Counted from the stretch's first letter, positions 16,680-27,102 are shown. The stretch: DNA of 64,000 nucleotides from Candidatus Nitrosocosmicus arcticus (GCF_007826885.1 NZ_ML675583.1:110567-174566); one strand, 5' to 3'. Program-made: numbers and translations. Notes: generated by a model not told the origin, from the sequence alone.

Positions 16680-18581
16680 TCAAGTATTATTTGATTTATT
16701 GGCGGCGTCTTCCGCACCGGACTTAGGATCGTTGTTTTCAGGATTTTGATTAAAAGTACTATCACTTGGAGGGGGAGTATCGGACCCCACATCCCCTGGG
16801 CTTGAAGCGTTAGCAGCATTTTGTTGAACGGCCTGATATGCAGCTGTACTTATTTCAGCTAATGCGTTCTTTAGGTCGGTTATTTTTGTTTTTATGGCGT
16901 CCACATTATTGGCTGTTATCGATTCTTTTAATTCTTGGATTGATTTATTTACTTTATCCTTTTGCTCTGGAGTTACTTTGTCTTTTAAGTCTTGATTAAT
17001 CAATTTTTCTGCGGAATATAGTAGATTGTCTGATTCATTCTTTAATTCTGCTTCTTCTCGTTTCTTTTTATCTACTTCAGCAAATGCATCCGAATCTTTC
17101 TTTAATTTTTCGATTTCTTCTTTAGATAATTTAGAGCTGGCCGATATAGTAATCTTTGATTCTTTGGATGTAGCAAGATCTTTGGCGGTCACGTTCAAAA
17201 TTCCGTTGGTATCGATATCAAATGTAACTTCTATTTGTGGAACACTTCTAGGAGCAGGCGGTATACCCGACAAATTAAACATACCTAGTGAAACACAATC
17301 AGAAGCCATAGTTCTCTCACCCTGGACTACATGGATGGTTACTGCGGTCTGATAATCTGCAGCGGTAGTGAATACTTTACTCTTTTTGGTAGGAATAGTA
17401 GTATTTCGTTCAATTAGAGTTTCTTTAAGTCCCCCCATAACCTCCACACCAAGAGTCAAAGGAGTAACGTCAACCAACAAAATATCAGTAGATACTTCAC
17501 CTGAAATTATTGCGCCTTGAATTGCAGCTCCCAACGCAACTGCTTCCATTGGATCAACTCCACGTTCAGGTTCTTTGTTCATGACAGATTTTACAAATTC
17601 TTTTACTATTGGCATTCGAGTAGGGCCCCCAACCAAAACTATTTTTTCGATATCTGCAGCTGACACTTTTGCATCCTTGATAGATTGTAGCATTGGATTT
17701 CTACATCGTTCTACTACTGGGCGTAATAATTCCTCCAATTTTGCTCTATTCAAAGGAATAGCAAAGTTCTTTGGACCAGTAGATTGATCGTATGCCAAAA
17801 ATGGTAGGTTTATTTCCGTGGTGACTATGTTTGATAGTTCGATTTTTGCCTTTTCTGCAGCTTCTCTAATTCTCATCATCGCTGCTTTATCATTTTTGAT
17901 GTCTATTCCAGATTGGTTTTTAAATTCATTTACAAGATAATCGATCAAAATATTATCCATATCTGTACCACCCAGTTGAGTATCACCTGAAGTACTCTTG
18001 ACCTCAAATACACCACCGCCCATTTCCATAATGGTAACATCTAAGGTCCCTCCTCCAAAATCAAAGACCATAATTTTGAGATCACTGTGGACTTTATCTA
18101 ATCCAAATGCTAGCGAAGCAGCGGTGGGTTCATTAATTATTCTTACTACTTCTAGTCCGGCAATTTCTCCAGCATCTTTTGTTGCTTGTCTCTGATTATC
18201 ATTAAAGTAAGCAGGAACAGTAATTACAGCTTTATCGACTGTATCGCCAAGAAATGCTTCAGCATCCTTCTTGATCTTTTGAAGAATAAATGCAGATATT
18301 TGTTGTGGAGTATATTCTTTCCCAAATACTCTAAACTTGTAATCAGTGCCCATTTTCCTTTTAGCGGCAATAACAGTTCCTTCAGGATTTGAAAGCATTT
18401 GACGTCTAGCAGGTTCCCCAACCAGTAATTGACCATCTTGCGAAAATGCAACGACTGATGGAAAGGATTTCCCTCCTATTGAGGCGCCTTCAGCAGCTTG
18501 TATTATAACTGGCTTTCCACCGATCAAAGCAGCAGCGGCAGAATTACTAGTTCCTAAATCAATTCCTATTATTTTTCCCAT
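16680..18581 (-). CDS. dnaK: Chaperone DnaK (Hsp70)
   Basis: 633 residues. ATPase domain: [12 protein letters not shown] phosphate-1 loop, [12 protein letters not shown] phosphate-2 and [12 protein letters not shown] adenosine motif. A substrate-binding domain and a helical lid follow. The tail, from about residue 590, is rich in Ala, Asn, Ser and Pro ([13 protein letters not shown]) and lacks the bacterial EEV-type ending. Its ATG directly abuts the grpE stop codon (TAA ATG), which implies tight coupling. Confidence 0.97.
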   Translation of the reverse strand: MGKIIGIDLGTSNSAAAALIGGKPVIIQAAEGASIGGKSFPSVVAFSQDGQLLVGEPARRQMLSNPEGTVIAAKRKMGTDYKFRVFGKEYTPQQISAFILQKIKKDAEAFLGDTVDKAVITVPAYFNDNQRQATKDAGEIAGLEVVRIINEPTAASLAFGLDKVHSDLKIMVFDFGGGTLDVTIMEMGGGVFEVKSTSGDTQLGGTDMDNILIDYLVNEFKNQSGIDIKNDKAAMMRIREAAEKAKIELSNIVTTEINLPFLAYDQSTGPKNFAIPLNRAKLEELLRPVVERCRNPMLQSIKDAKVSAADIEKIVLVGGPTRMPIVKEFVKSVMNKEPERGVDPMEAVALGAAIQGAIISGEVSTDILLVDVTPLTLGVEVMGGLKETLIERNTTIPTKKSKVFTTAADYQTAVTIHVVQGERTMASDCVSLGMFNLSGIPPAPRSVPQIEVTFDIDTNGILNVTAKDLATSKESKITISASSKLSKEEIEKLKKDSDAFAEVDKKKREEAELKNESDNLLYSAEKLINQDLKDKVTPEQKDKVNKSIQELKESITANNVDAIKTKITDLKNALAEISTAAYQAVQQNAANASSPGDVGSDTPPPSDSTFNQNPENNDPKSGAEDAANKSNNT

Positions 18582-19235
18582 TTAAACTTCATCTCCTTTT
18601 GTATCCTCTTTATTATCATTATCGATATTTTTAATTATCTTTTTGGAAACCTCTACTAAACTCGGACGAAGAACACGATCATTCAATAAATAACCCTTCC
18701 TAATTTCCCTAGTAATAATATTTTCTTCCACATCACCTTCAACATAAGAAAATCCTATAATTTCATGAAAGTTAGGATCAAAAACACTATTCAAAGCTTT
18801 TATTTCTGAAACATTTTCTTTTTCTAAAAAGAGATCAATATTTTTCAGTATATTCGTCAATCCTTCGAGAATTGAAATATCGACCTTGTGGTGTTTTAAT
18901 GTATCTAAAGCACGCATAAAATCTTCGCGTAAATTAACCACAGTTGACAACATATCGGCCTTCACTGAAAGTATCCTCAAGGTGTTTTGTTTTTCAATAT
19001 TTTTTCTATAATTATCGAAATCTGCTAAACTATATTTTAATTTGTTAAATGTATCGTCATACAATTTTCGATAGTGTTCCAAATCGTCTCTTGTTTCCTT
19101 TAATTCGGCAGCCATATCTTCAATGGATAATTCAGTTTTTAAATTTTGATTAGATTCATTAGCGTTATCATCTAATAACAGATAATCATCATCTTGATCA
19201 TTTTTTACTTGATCCTTGTTTTTAGTTTTATCCAT
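18582..19235 (-). CDS. grpE: Nucleotide exchange factor GrpE
   Basis: 217 residues. It has an acidic, disordered N-terminus, a long coiled coil (MAAELKETRDDLEHYRKLYD), and the GrpE head with FDPNFHEIIGFSYVEGD and the closing strand RKGYLLNDRVLRPSLVEVSK. It releases ADP from DnaK. It is first gene of the chaperone operon; the 113-bp upstream gap to aIF2-beta should contain the operon promoter, though no strong CIRCE- or heat-shock-like element is evident. Confidence 0.95.
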   Translation of the reverse strand: MDKTKNKDQVKNDQDDDYLLLDDNANESNQNLKTELSIEDMAAELKETRDDLEHYRKLYDDTFNKLKYSLADFDNYRKNIEKQNTLRILSVKADMLSTVVNLREDFMRALDTLKHHKVDISILEGLTNILKNIDLFLEKENVSEIKALNSVFDPNFHEIIGFSYVEGDVEENIITREIRKGYLLNDRVLRPSLVEVSKKIIKNIDNDNKEDTKGDEV

Positions 19236-19348
19236 TATAATAAATTTGGTTAAATCTAATAATTACATATCGATTATAGTGAAACCCGGAAGCAAGAAAA
19301 TAGGATAATAGAGTATTGCATCCAGTCGATATGGTGATTTGCAATCAA

Positions 19349-19780
19349 TCAAGCATAATTACTTTTTATAGAAGATCTTGCACCACAAGCCTCACATATC
19401 ATAAAGCCTAACTTCTTAATTTTTTCTGTCCTAGTGTCGGGGCTACCGCAAACAGGACAAATAACATAGTCCTTTACATATCGATCTATCAAACCTCCGA
19501 ATGAGGATATAGGTTTTCTGCCCAAAAAAATAACCCGTTCACCAGTAATATACCCTGCAGATGCTAATTCCTTATTTAGATATAGTAATAATTTTTCAGG
19601 ATCACGTCTTAATGCCTTCGGAAAATCCATGAAATTTCTAAAAATTGTTCGTTGGCCAACCCATATTACTCTTGGAACAGGAACTTCAAGTCTGGCAACT
19701 TCTTTCTTTACCACATTTCCTAGTTTATTTTGTAACCTATCTAACAAGGACATATAACCAGATTCATCTTGGATTGACAT
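19349..19780 (-). CDS. eif2b: Translation initiation factor aIF2, beta subunit
   Basis: 143 residues; part of the aIF2 heterotrimer that delivers Met-tRNAi to the small subunit. The core motif TIFRNFMDFPKALRRDPEKLL and the C-terminal zinc ribbon (CPVCGSPDTRTEKIKKLGFMICEAC, two CxxC pairs) are diagnostic. Standard archaeal length. ATG start; it stands alone between grpE and an unknown gene. Confidence 0.95.
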   Translation of the reverse strand: MSIQDESGYMSLLDRLQNKLGNVVKKEVARLEVPVPRVIWVGQRTIFRNFMDFPKALRRDPEKLLLYLNKELASAGYITGERVIFLGRKPISSFGGLIDRYVKDYVICPVCGSPDTRTEKIKKLGFMICEACGARSSIKSNYA

Positions 19781-19851
19781 GTTATAGATTACAACAGACC
19801 AATTAATGTACGTTGTGAATAATAATTAATTTAAATAATTAAGAAGAAGAA

Positions 19852-20466
19852 TCAGGATACTGATCTAGACCCGGATGTATTATTTTGAATTATCCAATCA
19901 ACAAATGGATGCAAAGTATTATAAGGCAAATTAGCAGATTTTTCCACGTTATAGCTTAACATAACCATCCGATTTAACAATAAACTATGTAATTTTTTAT
20001 CTAATTGATCTCTTTTAAAAGGATCATAAATTTCAAAAAAACATTTTTGTCTGTAGTATGAAATATGGTGAGCATAACAGTACATAAGCAAAGTAGGGTC
20101 TCGGCTAATCCTCTTATTTATCTCCCTTTCTTCAAATGCAGCGCTATTTTGCATTTCAACATAAATTTGAAGAACCCTTCTTTGATAATTTTCTTTAATC
20201 AATTCAATATTAGACGGAGCTATGTTTTTTGATAGAAAAATTTCACGCTTTAGTTGATCAATAGTTTTTCGTGTGATATCTTTTGCAGATAACACATCTA
20301 GATCATTTTTGACTCCAAAATCTTTTCCGAAGAGAAAAAAAATTCCTAAAATTTCATGTTGATCGACGAATGGAAAGTCCAAATCGCCATCAAGAAATTT
20401 TGATAATCTTTCGTAAATGTTACTAGGTAAAAAGAATCCCATATAGGAATCAGAAACTATAGTCAA
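19852..20466 (-). CDS. Hypothetical protein (204 aa) next to MCM
   Basis: 204 residues, mostly helical, with no recognised domain. Features are a hydrophobic aromatic segment near residue 40 (HEILGIFFLFGKDFG), a charged middle helix (AFEEREINKRISRDP) and a Tyr/His-rich stretch (LMYCYAHHISYYRQKCFFEIYD). There are no membrane segments or metal motifs. The start is TTG. It lies between the replication genes mcm-gins23 and aIF2-beta on the same strand, so a role in replication or translation is only a guess from position. Confidence 0.65.
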   Translation of the reverse strand: MTIVSDSYMGFFLPSNIYERLSKFLDGDLDFPFVDQHEILGIFFLFGKDFGVKNDLDVLSAKDITRKTIDQLKREIFLSKNIAPSNIELIKENYQRRVLQIYVEMQNSAAFEEREINKRISRDPTLLMYCYAHHISYYRQKCFFEIYDPFKRDQLDKKLHSLLLNRMVMLSYNVEKSANLPYNTLHPFVDWIIQNNTSGSRSVS

Positions 20467-20549
20467 GGCAATTGAAGAGGCATAGGCATATAATAAATAT
20501 TTTTTCGTGTGATGTTTGCCTGTTTGGTTTTTTATATAAAGAATAGTCC

Positions 20550-22676
20550 TTAGGCTTTAGAATAGAATCCAGCTTTTCTTTCATAAATTTGACCATCGTT
20601 CATTGCCTTTTTTATGTGCGATTTAGCATCTGAGTCACCAAATTTTCCGGTTTTTATCAGTTCCCCAATGAACACATTCTCTTCAACGTCATTCTTTTCT
20701 TCTCCGGAAAGACTTGAAAATATCTCCATGAAAAGTTTTAGTTTTGATATTTCGCTGAAAGGTTTTCCATGCAATACACCCAGATCAACTTTACCAGTAT
20801 TGACATCAACGCCCGCGGTTTCCAGCATTCTTTGAACTAGAAACAACGATCTTTCTGCATCCTCTCTTTCGACTTTATCTTTTAACAGCAATCTTGCGCG
20901 AGCAGTAGCAAGTCTCACTAGGCCTTCTAATTGCCTGGGTGTAACGGTAATCATACTATCTGAATCAACATTTCTCATTTTCATATAATAATCACGAATA
21001 ATATTTATCGCCTCTCGAGTCAGCTCGGGTTCATCAATTTGTTTAGCAAATGCCAAGTATTTACTGAAGAGATCTATATTAATAGCGGCTTGAGATGATT
21101 TTTGGACATCCTTATGGATTTCTAAAATATGGCTGGCGATTTTACTATCTTTTTCTTTTTCTGGAAGATCACGTATCACATAAACAAGATCAAACCTCGT
21201 AAGAAGAGGAATTGGAAGATTTACATTTTCAGTGATATTTTTATAAGGATCATATTTCCCATACATGGGATTCGCAGCGGATAGGATAGAGGTTCTCGCA
21301 TTTAATGTTGCCACAATACCACCTTTAGCAACTGAACAAGTTTGCTGTTCCATAACTTCGTGAAGCGCTGAACGATCCTCAGCTTTTATTTTGTCGAATT
21401 CATCAATACAAACCAACCCTTGATCTCCAAGTACTACAGCACCTGCTTCAAGCATCATTATTCCGGATTTATCTCGCACTACCGCAGCTGTTAGTCCTGC
21501 TGCAGTGGAGCCTCTTCCAGAAGTATATAATCCTCTAGGAGCTATTTTTGCGGCAAATTTAAGCATTTCAGACTTAGCTGTTCCCGGATCGCCAACCAAT
21601 AGAACGTTGATATCACCTCTTCTTGTTGACCCATCATCTAATTTTTTGGTAACTGACCCCACAATTAGAAGCAAAATGGATTCTTTTATGACTTCGTGTC
21701 CATAGATATGTGGAGCAAAGGATGATACTAGCTTATCATAGATATCAGGTTTTTTTGACAAGATTAGTATTTGTCGTTCATCTTCTGCACTGATTGAAAT
21801 CCGCTCTATTGATCGAGTTTTCTTATCTCCAGCCCTACCTCCAAGATATTCTATATTATTACCTTCCATTCGTAATCTAAACAGAGAAGTCCTTTGAGTG
21901 GTGGAATTCCCCGAAACAAAAGAAGCTTCTTGATCTATTCTAATAATTCCGGTCAACATAATCCTATCCCCTGGTCTGCATTGGTCAACCAAATCACCAA
22001 GAATTGTTACCTCTATATAGTGAGGGAGTTGTCCTGCAGGAAGATCTTCAGGTAACTCTTGTAATCTAACCAATTGAAAATCGATAAAGAGACTGCTTTC
22101 TACATCCATCTCCATTTCTTTCTCTGAGCAATTAAGGCATCTTTGTGGTTTTTTTAAAGTTAATCCCTTTAATTCTGAAAAACTAATTTGATTACAATTG
22201 AGACATCTATAAGCAATCCTTTTCCCTAATGGTTTAACTTCTGAGGAACGTACCACCATTCCAGAAACACCCAGTAACTTATTAATAACATCGGCATTTA
22301 TGTCACGCAGTCCTTTTTGAACAGCGTAATTTCCTATTCTTACTCGAATATGCTCTCTAATCTCATTTGTATAATCTGGATGAATTTCCAATAGAACAGA
22401 AATAACGGCCTCATTAAAAGCTGAAAGCATTTCATCTGGATTATGAGTGATGTCCTTTGCAAGTAGTGGACTGAAACTATCAAAATCAATATAATCAATA
22501 GTAATAGAAGTTGAAGATGCCGCCATCATATTATTAATTTTATCAAAATACTTGTAATTACCTTCACGATCCTTAAATGAACGTAAAAAAACCTCCAATT
22601 CATTTGATAATGCAGATAAGGTTTGTTGTTCTTGTTCCTGCATATTTGATGGATTCTGAGCATCAGTATTACTCAA
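20550..22676 (-). CDS. mcm: Replicative helicase MCM
   Basis: 708 residues; the hexameric 3'-5' helicase of the replication fork. The N-terminal domain carries a zinc site (CLNCNQ ... CLNCSEKE). The AAA+ core has Walker A VGDPGTAKSEML, Walker B VCIDEFDKI, the sensor region SILSAANPMYGKYD and arginine finger LLTRFDLVY, and a C-terminal winged helix follows. The start is TTG (residue-12 Met is an alternative) and overlaps the end of the upstream GINS gene by 8 nt, so helicase and GINS are co-translated partners of the CMG-like complex. Confidence 0.96.
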   Translation of the reverse strand: MSNTDAQNPSNMQEQEQQTLSALSNELEVFLRSFKDREGNYKYFDKINNMMAASSTSITIDYIDFDSFSPLLAKDITHNPDEMLSAFNEAVISVLLEIHPDYTNEIREHIRVRIGNYAVQKGLRDINADVINKLLGVSGMVVRSSEVKPLGKRIAYRCLNCNQISFSELKGLTLKKPQRCLNCSEKEMEMDVESSLFIDFQLVRLQELPEDLPAGQLPHYIEVTILGDLVDQCRPGDRIMLTGIIRIDQEASFVSGNSTTQRTSLFRLRMEGNNIEYLGGRAGDKKTRSIERISISAEDERQILILSKKPDIYDKLVSSFAPHIYGHEVIKESILLLIVGSVTKKLDDGSTRRGDINVLLVGDPGTAKSEMLKFAAKIAPRGLYTSGRGSTAAGLTAAVVRDKSGIMMLEAGAVVLGDQGLVCIDEFDKIKAEDRSALHEVMEQQTCSVAKGGIVATLNARTSILSAANPMYGKYDPYKNITENVNLPIPLLTRFDLVYVIRDLPEKEKDSKIASHILEIHKDVQKSSQAAINIDLFSKYLAFAKQIDEPELTREAINIIRDYYMKMRNVDSDSMITVTPRQLEGLVRLATARARLLLKDKVEREDAERSLFLVQRMLETAGVDVNTGKVDLGVLHGKPFSEISKLKLFMEIFSSLSGEEKNDVEENVFIGELIKTGKFGDSDAKSHIKKAMNDGQIYERKAGFYSKA

Positions 22677-23274
22677 TCTTTAACACCAGTTTTTTAAAAT
22701 TAGACGTCATATTGTGAAAATTCTCATAGAGAAGTTTTTCTTCTAATGATAGTTTTTCTTCGAGTTCGGGCACCAAAGGAGAAGAAGCAGAAAGTTTGAC
22801 TATCTTTTGTAATCTAGAAGCTATGAATGGATTCAATGACACTATTAATGATTCTCTATCTTTATCTTCGATGGTACGAAGATAATTATTTACGCGTGCG
22901 TAAAAATCTGGTTCTATTGTAGATACCTCATGGGTAGGCGATATTCTTTCTCGATTCAATGCTCTTTTAATATAAGATAATTGATCATCGTCATGAATTT
23001 CTACTACACCTTGTTCACTCAAAATAATAGAGATCCATCTTGGAACCGAAGTCATATCTCCTTCTTTAGCGCTAATAAAAATAAGGGGTCTTATCGATAT
23101 TTCAATATCCTTTAAATATATTACTCGTACATCCTTTAGAAGATATTCTAGAGTGGAAAAAGTATAGAGGATTGAAATGTCGTCTATACCTGAAATTAAG
23201 TTATTTACAACATCAGCATCAACATCATAATCATCATGTGACGGCAGCAATGAATTCACAAATGTAATTATCAT
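22669..23274 (-). CDS. gins23: GINS complex subunit, GINS23 type
   Basis: 201 residues with the small beta (B) domain first, including DMTSVPRWISIILSEQGVVEI near residues 76-96, then a helical A domain ending NMTSNFKKLVLKIE. This B-A order is that of Psf2/Psf3, hence GINS23. It activates MCM at the fork. Position directly before and overlapping mcm agrees with the classical archaeal gins23-mcm arrangement. A second GINS-like gene of opposite domain order lies at 56.7 kb. Confidence 0.83.
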   Translation of the reverse strand: MIITFVNSLLPSHDDYDVDADVVNNLISGIDDISILYTFSTLEYLLKDVRVIYLKDIEISIRPLIFISAKEGDMTSVPRWISIILSEQGVVEIHDDDQLSYIKRALNRERISPTHEVSTIEPDFYARVNNYLRTIEDKDRESLIVSLNPFIASRLQKIVKLSASSPLVPELEEKLSLEEKLLYENFHNMTSNFKKLVLKIE

Positions 23275-23330
23275 CCTTAGTTAATAAAATTTCAATGTCG
23301 TATTAACGGGTATCCTCTACAGAGTATTGA

Positions 23331-23344
23331 ATAATTTTAAATTA
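23331..23344 (+). promoter_or_regulatory. TATA box deciding the rfcS start
   Basis: ATAATTTTAAATTA is 25-38 bp upstream of the ATG at 23369, consistent with a leaderless transcript. An in-frame TTG at 23327 would lie upstream of this box and is therefore unlikely to be the start. Confidence 0.5.
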
Positions 23345-23368
23345 GAAAAAGATGGACAGTATATCACG

Positions 23369-24388
23369 ATGGAAAAACGGCAGCAGGAGCAGAAGCCTGA
23401 GGTTATTTCTGATATTATGTGGGTTGAAAAATATAGACCAAAACATCTAGATCAAATAATTAATCAAAAAGAAATTATAAAAGGCTTAGAAAATTTAATG
23501 AAAAAACCTAATGAATTACCACATTTATTGTTTACAGGATCTGCAGGGATAGGTAAAACTACCACAGCTTTATGCCTTGCAAAACAAATGCTAGGAGATA
23601 ACTGGAAAAGAGATACTTTAGAGCTTAATGCATCAGATGAAAGAGGAATAAAAATGGTTCGTGAAAGAGTAAAAGAATTTGCATCTATCATGAAGCTTTC
23701 TATAAATCAAGAAAAAAATGAGAGGCCGTTTAAGATCATTATTTTAGATGAAGCAGATGAAATGACCACAGAGGCTCAAACAGCTTTGAGAAGAATTATA
23801 GAGGATAGTGCCAGGACTACTAGGTTTATTTTTATTTGTAACTATCTTTCACACATCATTGAACCAATACAAAGTAGATGCGTAATTTTTCGATTTTCAA
23901 AGGTTTCTGAGGAAGAAGTAATTGAATATTTGAAGGATATTTGTAAAAGAGAGGGAGTAAAAGTCGAAGAGAAAGCACTTCGTAAAATATATGAACATAC
24001 AAATGGTGATTTAAGACATTCAATCAATATATTACAAGCTGCCTCAGTGAACGGAAATATAAGTGTCCAGCAGGTTCAAAATGCAATAGGTATATCCGGA
24101 AAAAGCATAATAGCTGAAATAATAAAATTAGCTATTGATTCCAAATTTAATGAGTCAAGAATAAAATTATTAGAATTACTATATGTTTATGGAGTTTCAG
24201 AAACAGATTTTCTAAAATATGCCAATGAAGAGATTTATAAGCTTAATCTGAAAGATCCCTATGAAATTTCATCTATAATTGCAGAATACGATTATAGGCT
24301 CGCAAATGGGGCGCACCCTGAAATACAACTAGCAGCCTTTTTAGCACAATTAGGCAAGATAAATTTGAAAAACGACAAATCTAATTAA
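23369..24388 (+). CDS. rfcS: Replication factor C small subunit
   Basis: Clamp-loader AAA+ ATPase of about 339 residues that loads PCNA. RFC box motifs: WVEKYRP, Walker A FTGSAGIGKTTTAL, DEAD-like ILDEADEMT and the SRC motif IEPIQSRCVIFRF with the arginine finger. Helical collar follows. The ATG at 23369 is preferred over an upstream TTG because a TATA box lies about 30 bp before it. It is divergent from gins23-mcm, so fork genes are clustered here. The 3' end overlaps the next convergent gene by 4 nt. Confidence 0.95.
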   Translation: MEKRQQEQKPEVISDIMWVEKYRPKHLDQIINQKEIIKGLENLMKKPNELPHLLFTGSAGIGKTTTALCLAKQMLGDNWKRDTLELNASDERGIKMVRERVKEFASIMKLSINQEKNERPFKIIILDEADEMTTEAQTALRRIIEDSARTTRFIFICNYLSHIIEPIQSRCVIFRFSKVSEEEVIEYLKDICKREGVKVEEKALRKIYEHTNGDLRHSINILQAASVNGNISVQQVQNAIGISGKSIIAEIIKLAIDSKFNESRIKLLELLYVYGVSETDFLKYANEEIYKLNLKDPYEISSIIAEYDYRLANGAHPEIQLAAFLAQLGKINLKNDKSN

Positions 24389-24657
24389 AAATCATCCTCA
24401 AACTCATCGCCACCATCCTCTTCTGTTACATCATCAAAATCTTCTTCGAATTCTTCACGCTCTTCCGCGGTTTTATATGGGATATCTGCTTCTCCTACAT
24501 TTCCACAAACCGGACACTTAAATTCGATTGTTTGACCTTCAAGGTCTAATAGAAATTCTTTGGTGAAGACCTCATCACAGTTTGAACAAACAAGAGTAGT
24601 TTGTATATTTTCTTGAGTGAATTTATGCGACTGTACCCGAAAGATTGTGTTCACCAT
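24385..24657 (-). CDS. Small zinc-ribbon protein with acidic tail
   Basis: 90 residues with two CxxC pairs (CSNC at about residue 24 and CPVC at about 48), forming one C4 zinc ribbon, then a tail of about 30 residues rich in Glu and Asp (EEFEEDFDDVTEEDGG). The fold resembles transcription-factor ribbons, but I assign no specific family. ATG start. It is convergent with rfcS, overlapping by 4 nt. Confidence 0.8.
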   Translation of the reverse strand: MVNTIFRVQSHKFTQENIQTTLVCSNCDEVFTKEFLLDLEGQTIEFKCPVCGNVGEADIPYKTAEEREEFEEDFDDVTEEDGGDEFEDDF

Positions 24658-24746
24658 ACTTATTTTACCTTTAAGATTCGGTCTTTATTATAAGCCTTAT
24701 CTTTATTAAATCTAAGGTTTGTAACAAAATAACTATTGTAAAAATA

Positions 24747-25559
24747 TTAACTCATACCCAATAATTTATGCATTTGTGGAATCACTCTTACATCTTTATA
24801 AAAACTACTTACTTCATCATATATTTTCAATATTTGCGTAGTAGATGGAGAGTCAAATTGGTAGCTAGGCTGGAGTGTTATACCACTCAAATTACCAATA
24901 TTTGGACACTTAAAAACTCTAGAAAGCAAGTCTCTAACTTCATTTAATGTTGTGGAATTTGTAAATACGATTTTTATAAATGAAATTTTATCGGTCCTAT
25001 TTAATGCGATATCTAAACATCTTAGTTCGTTTTGTAAAAGATTTTCATAGGATTTGGATTCGATTACTTTTGAATCAGATGTTTTAAATTCAACTTTACA
25101 AATATCAAAATAAGGCAAAACCAATTCAAACCTTTTCCAATCAAAACACGACGATTCCAGATATGTTTTAATCTTTAATTCGTTTTTAACAAAATCTGCA
25201 AGGGCAATCAAAGATTGAGTTTGTAATAAAGGTTCTCCTCCGGTAAAATTGACTTTATACAGGTTTGGTTGAAGATGTTGAAGGATAAGATATTTAGCTT
25301 CATCAATCGTATAACTCTTGCCGCTTGTCGGTGATAGAGAATATTTTGTATCACACCAATGACACTTAAGATGGCAGCCTGAAAAACGGATGAACAGAGT
25401 CTTTGTTCCTGCAAGAATACCCTCGCCTTCAATGCTTACAAACATTTCATTTAATTGAACCTTGTCATGTCTATTTGTAACAGAAAGACCGCCATCATGG
25501 TGGTCATCATAATTGTCAGTACCATTATCATTATTGATTTTTGGATTAATGACTGACAT
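24747..25559 (-). CDS. queE: 7-carboxy-7-deazaguanine synthase
   Basis: Radical-SAM enzyme of deazaguanine biosynthesis, making CDG for the archaeosine/queuosine pathway. The cluster motif is CHLKCHWCDTKYS (CxxxCxxC), preceded by FVSIEGEGILAGT and followed by NFTGGEPLLQ. I place the start at the ATG at 25557-25559 (MSVINPK); an upstream Leu-coding start is possible. The N-terminal 35 residues before the core are Asp/His-rich and not conserved in the family as I know it. Overlaps queC by 14 nt, same pathway. Confidence 0.92.
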   Translation of the reverse strand: MSVINPKINNDNGTDNYDDHHDGGLSVTNRHDKVQLNEMFVSIEGEGILAGTKTLFIRFSGCHLKCHWCDTKYSLSPTSGKSYTIDEAKYLILQHLQPNLYKVNFTGGEPLLQTQSLIALADFVKNELKIKTYLESSCFDWKRFELVLPYFDICKVEFKTSDSKVIESKSYENLLQNELRCLDIALNRTDKISFIKIVFTNSTTLNEVRDLLSRVFKCPNIGNLSGITLQPSYQFDSPSTTQILKIYDEVSSFYKDVRVIPQMHKLLGMS

Positions 25560-26277
25560 AATTTGTTTTATCCTCCAAACCAGCATTCAGAATCGCCTGT
25601 TTTCGATTCATGCAAGACTCACAAATCCCACAATGTTTTGAAAGGTTAGTTTTTTTATCGGTAGATCCCAAATAACAGCTCCAAGATTGAAAAATCTTGT
25701 CGCCCAATATTTCATAGCCTATCAAAAGCAATTCAGTTTTACTTAAGTTATCCATGGCGGGAGACCAAATATGAAGCTTTTTTCTTATCCCCATTTTAAT
25801 TCCATCAATTTCAGACAGATAAAGTAATTTTTCTAGAGAACGTGTAAAAGAAGGACGGCAATCAGGATATCGAGTATCTCCCGAATGAGCACCGTATATT
25901 ACTAGAGGAATATTTAAAGAAGTTGCCCATACAGAAGCAAGAGTTAAGAAAATAGTATTTCTTAAAGGTACAACAATACTATAGTCAAAAGTTGATGGAA
26001 TTTTGGATCTAGATCCGGTCAGAATATTTGTTTTCCCAAGCAAGGTTTTTAGAAACGATATGTTAATTATTTCGTGTTTTTTACTCTTTAATAATTTTGA
26101 AAAGCGCTTTGCAACGAGCAATTCATTGGATGCACGTTGTCCATAATCAAAAGAAATCAAATACAATTCTAATCCCATTTTTTTTAGATACGCAGCTGTG
26201 CTGATAGAATCCAAACCACCACTAAATATGCAAACAGCCTCAGAAAAATTATGAATGGAACTAGATTTTTCTTTCAA
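25546..26277 (-). CDS. queC: 7-cyano-7-deazaguanine synthase
   Basis: Converts CDG to preQ0, the base inserted into archaeal tRNA to make archaeosine. 243 residues. PP-loop IFSGGLDSISTAAYL near residue 18, the FDYGQRASNE motif, and the C-terminal zinc cluster C-x7-CGICESC are all present. Translation starts at TTG. It is directly followed by and overlaps queE, forming a two-gene preQ0 operon. Confidence 0.95.
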   Translation of the reverse strand: MKEKSSSIHNFSEAVCIFSGGLDSISTAAYLKKMGLELYLISFDYGQRASNELLVAKRFSKLLKSKKHEIINISFLKTLLGKTNILTGSRSKIPSTFDYSIVVPLRNTIFLTLASVWATSLNIPLVIYGAHSGDTRYPDCRPSFTRSLEKLLYLSEIDGIKMGIRKKLHIWSPAMDNLSKTELLLIGYEILGDKIFQSWSCYLGSTDKKTNLSKHCGICESCMNRKQAILNAGLEDKTNYVSH

Positions 26278-26299
26278 TTATGATCTCTACCCTAATTCA

Positions 26300-26884
26300 C
26301 TAATGTAAACTTGACGATGATGCTGCTGCTGCGGTGGCGTTATCATCAGTGTTCTTAAAATATCCAACTAATCCTCCTATTCCGTATGAAACTGAAATCA
26401 TGACTCGGGTAGAAAAAAGTATCATCTCATAATGATCTGTATAATTATAATAAATTGTAACAATTAATAAGGATGAAAGGAGCAATGCCCCAGTTATTAA
26501 TTGTTCGATACTGAATATTTTAGAATATTTCTTTAAAAATATAAAAGTTGAAATGTTACCCAAGGATAAACCAGTAAGCAATAGAAATGGATAATATTTT
26601 TGGAAAAATGGGATTAAAAGAAATGGTAGGGCCCAGGTTAAACCGTTTATCAATTTTATAAGAAATGGCCAAGAAATACTGGTTGAGACTCTTTCTCGAA
26701 ATACTTTACGCATTGATACTATAGGTTTCAAAAAAAGTAATAACGAGACAGCAAAACAGCCTATCCATATAATGTAATAATAGAAATAACTGAAATTATA
26801 AACAAATACCATATGTGATAAAATCGAAGATAATCCAAACCACATAGATATAAAAAAAAATATGAATGAAAAGACCCGGGTCAT
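26300..26884 (-). CDS. Membrane protein of unknown function
   Basis: 194 residues with about five to six hydrophobic segments (for example FSFIFFFISMWFGLSSILSH, WIGCFAVSLLLFL, LLSSLLIVTIYY). It ends in a soluble Ala/Ser-rich tail. No motif identifies a transporter family. It lies 22 bp upstream of queC on the same strand, so it may be part of that operon; whether it moves deazaguanine precursors is speculation. Confidence 0.68.
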   Translation of the reverse strand: MTRVFSFIFFFISMWFGLSSILSHMVFVYNFSYFYYYIIWIGCFAVSLLLFLKPIVSMRKVFRERVSTSISWPFLIKLINGLTWALPFLLIPFFQKYYPFLLLTGLSLGNISTFIFLKKYSKIFSIEQLITGALLLSSLLIVTIYYNYTDHYEMILFSTRVMISVSYGIGGLVGYFKNTDDNATAAAASSSSLH

Positions 26885-26958
26885 TCACTTTAAAAAACTT
26901 CACAGAGTATATAATTTAATAAGGTAATACTAAAAATATGTAACCTATCAGAAAAAGC

Positions 26959-27096
26959 ATGAAGGCCTGTAAATTATGCAATAAAGTAAAATTTTATTCT
27001 ATTAATTATTTATTTTCTGACACTTTGTGCAATGAGTGTTATATAATCCTGAAGGAAAAATCAACCAAGGAAAGAAAAAATCATTCTGTTTCCTAA
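26959..27096 (+). CDS. Tiny zinc-ribbon protein (45 aa)
   Basis: Read directly from the sequence: MKACKLCNKVKFYSINYLFS then DTLCNECYIILKEKS and a basic tail. Two CxxC pairs spaced 17 residues apart form a minimal zinc ribbon. A TATA-like run (taaaaatatg) lies about 25 bp upstream of the ATG. It faces the two larger zinc-ribbon genes at 27.1-28.2 kb and resembles another tiny ribbon protein at 56.5 kb in size and cysteine layout. Function unknown. Confidence 0.6.
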   Translation: MKACKLCNKVKFYSINYLFSDTLCNECYIILKEKSTKERKNHSVS

Positions 27097-27102
27097 GGCT
27101 AA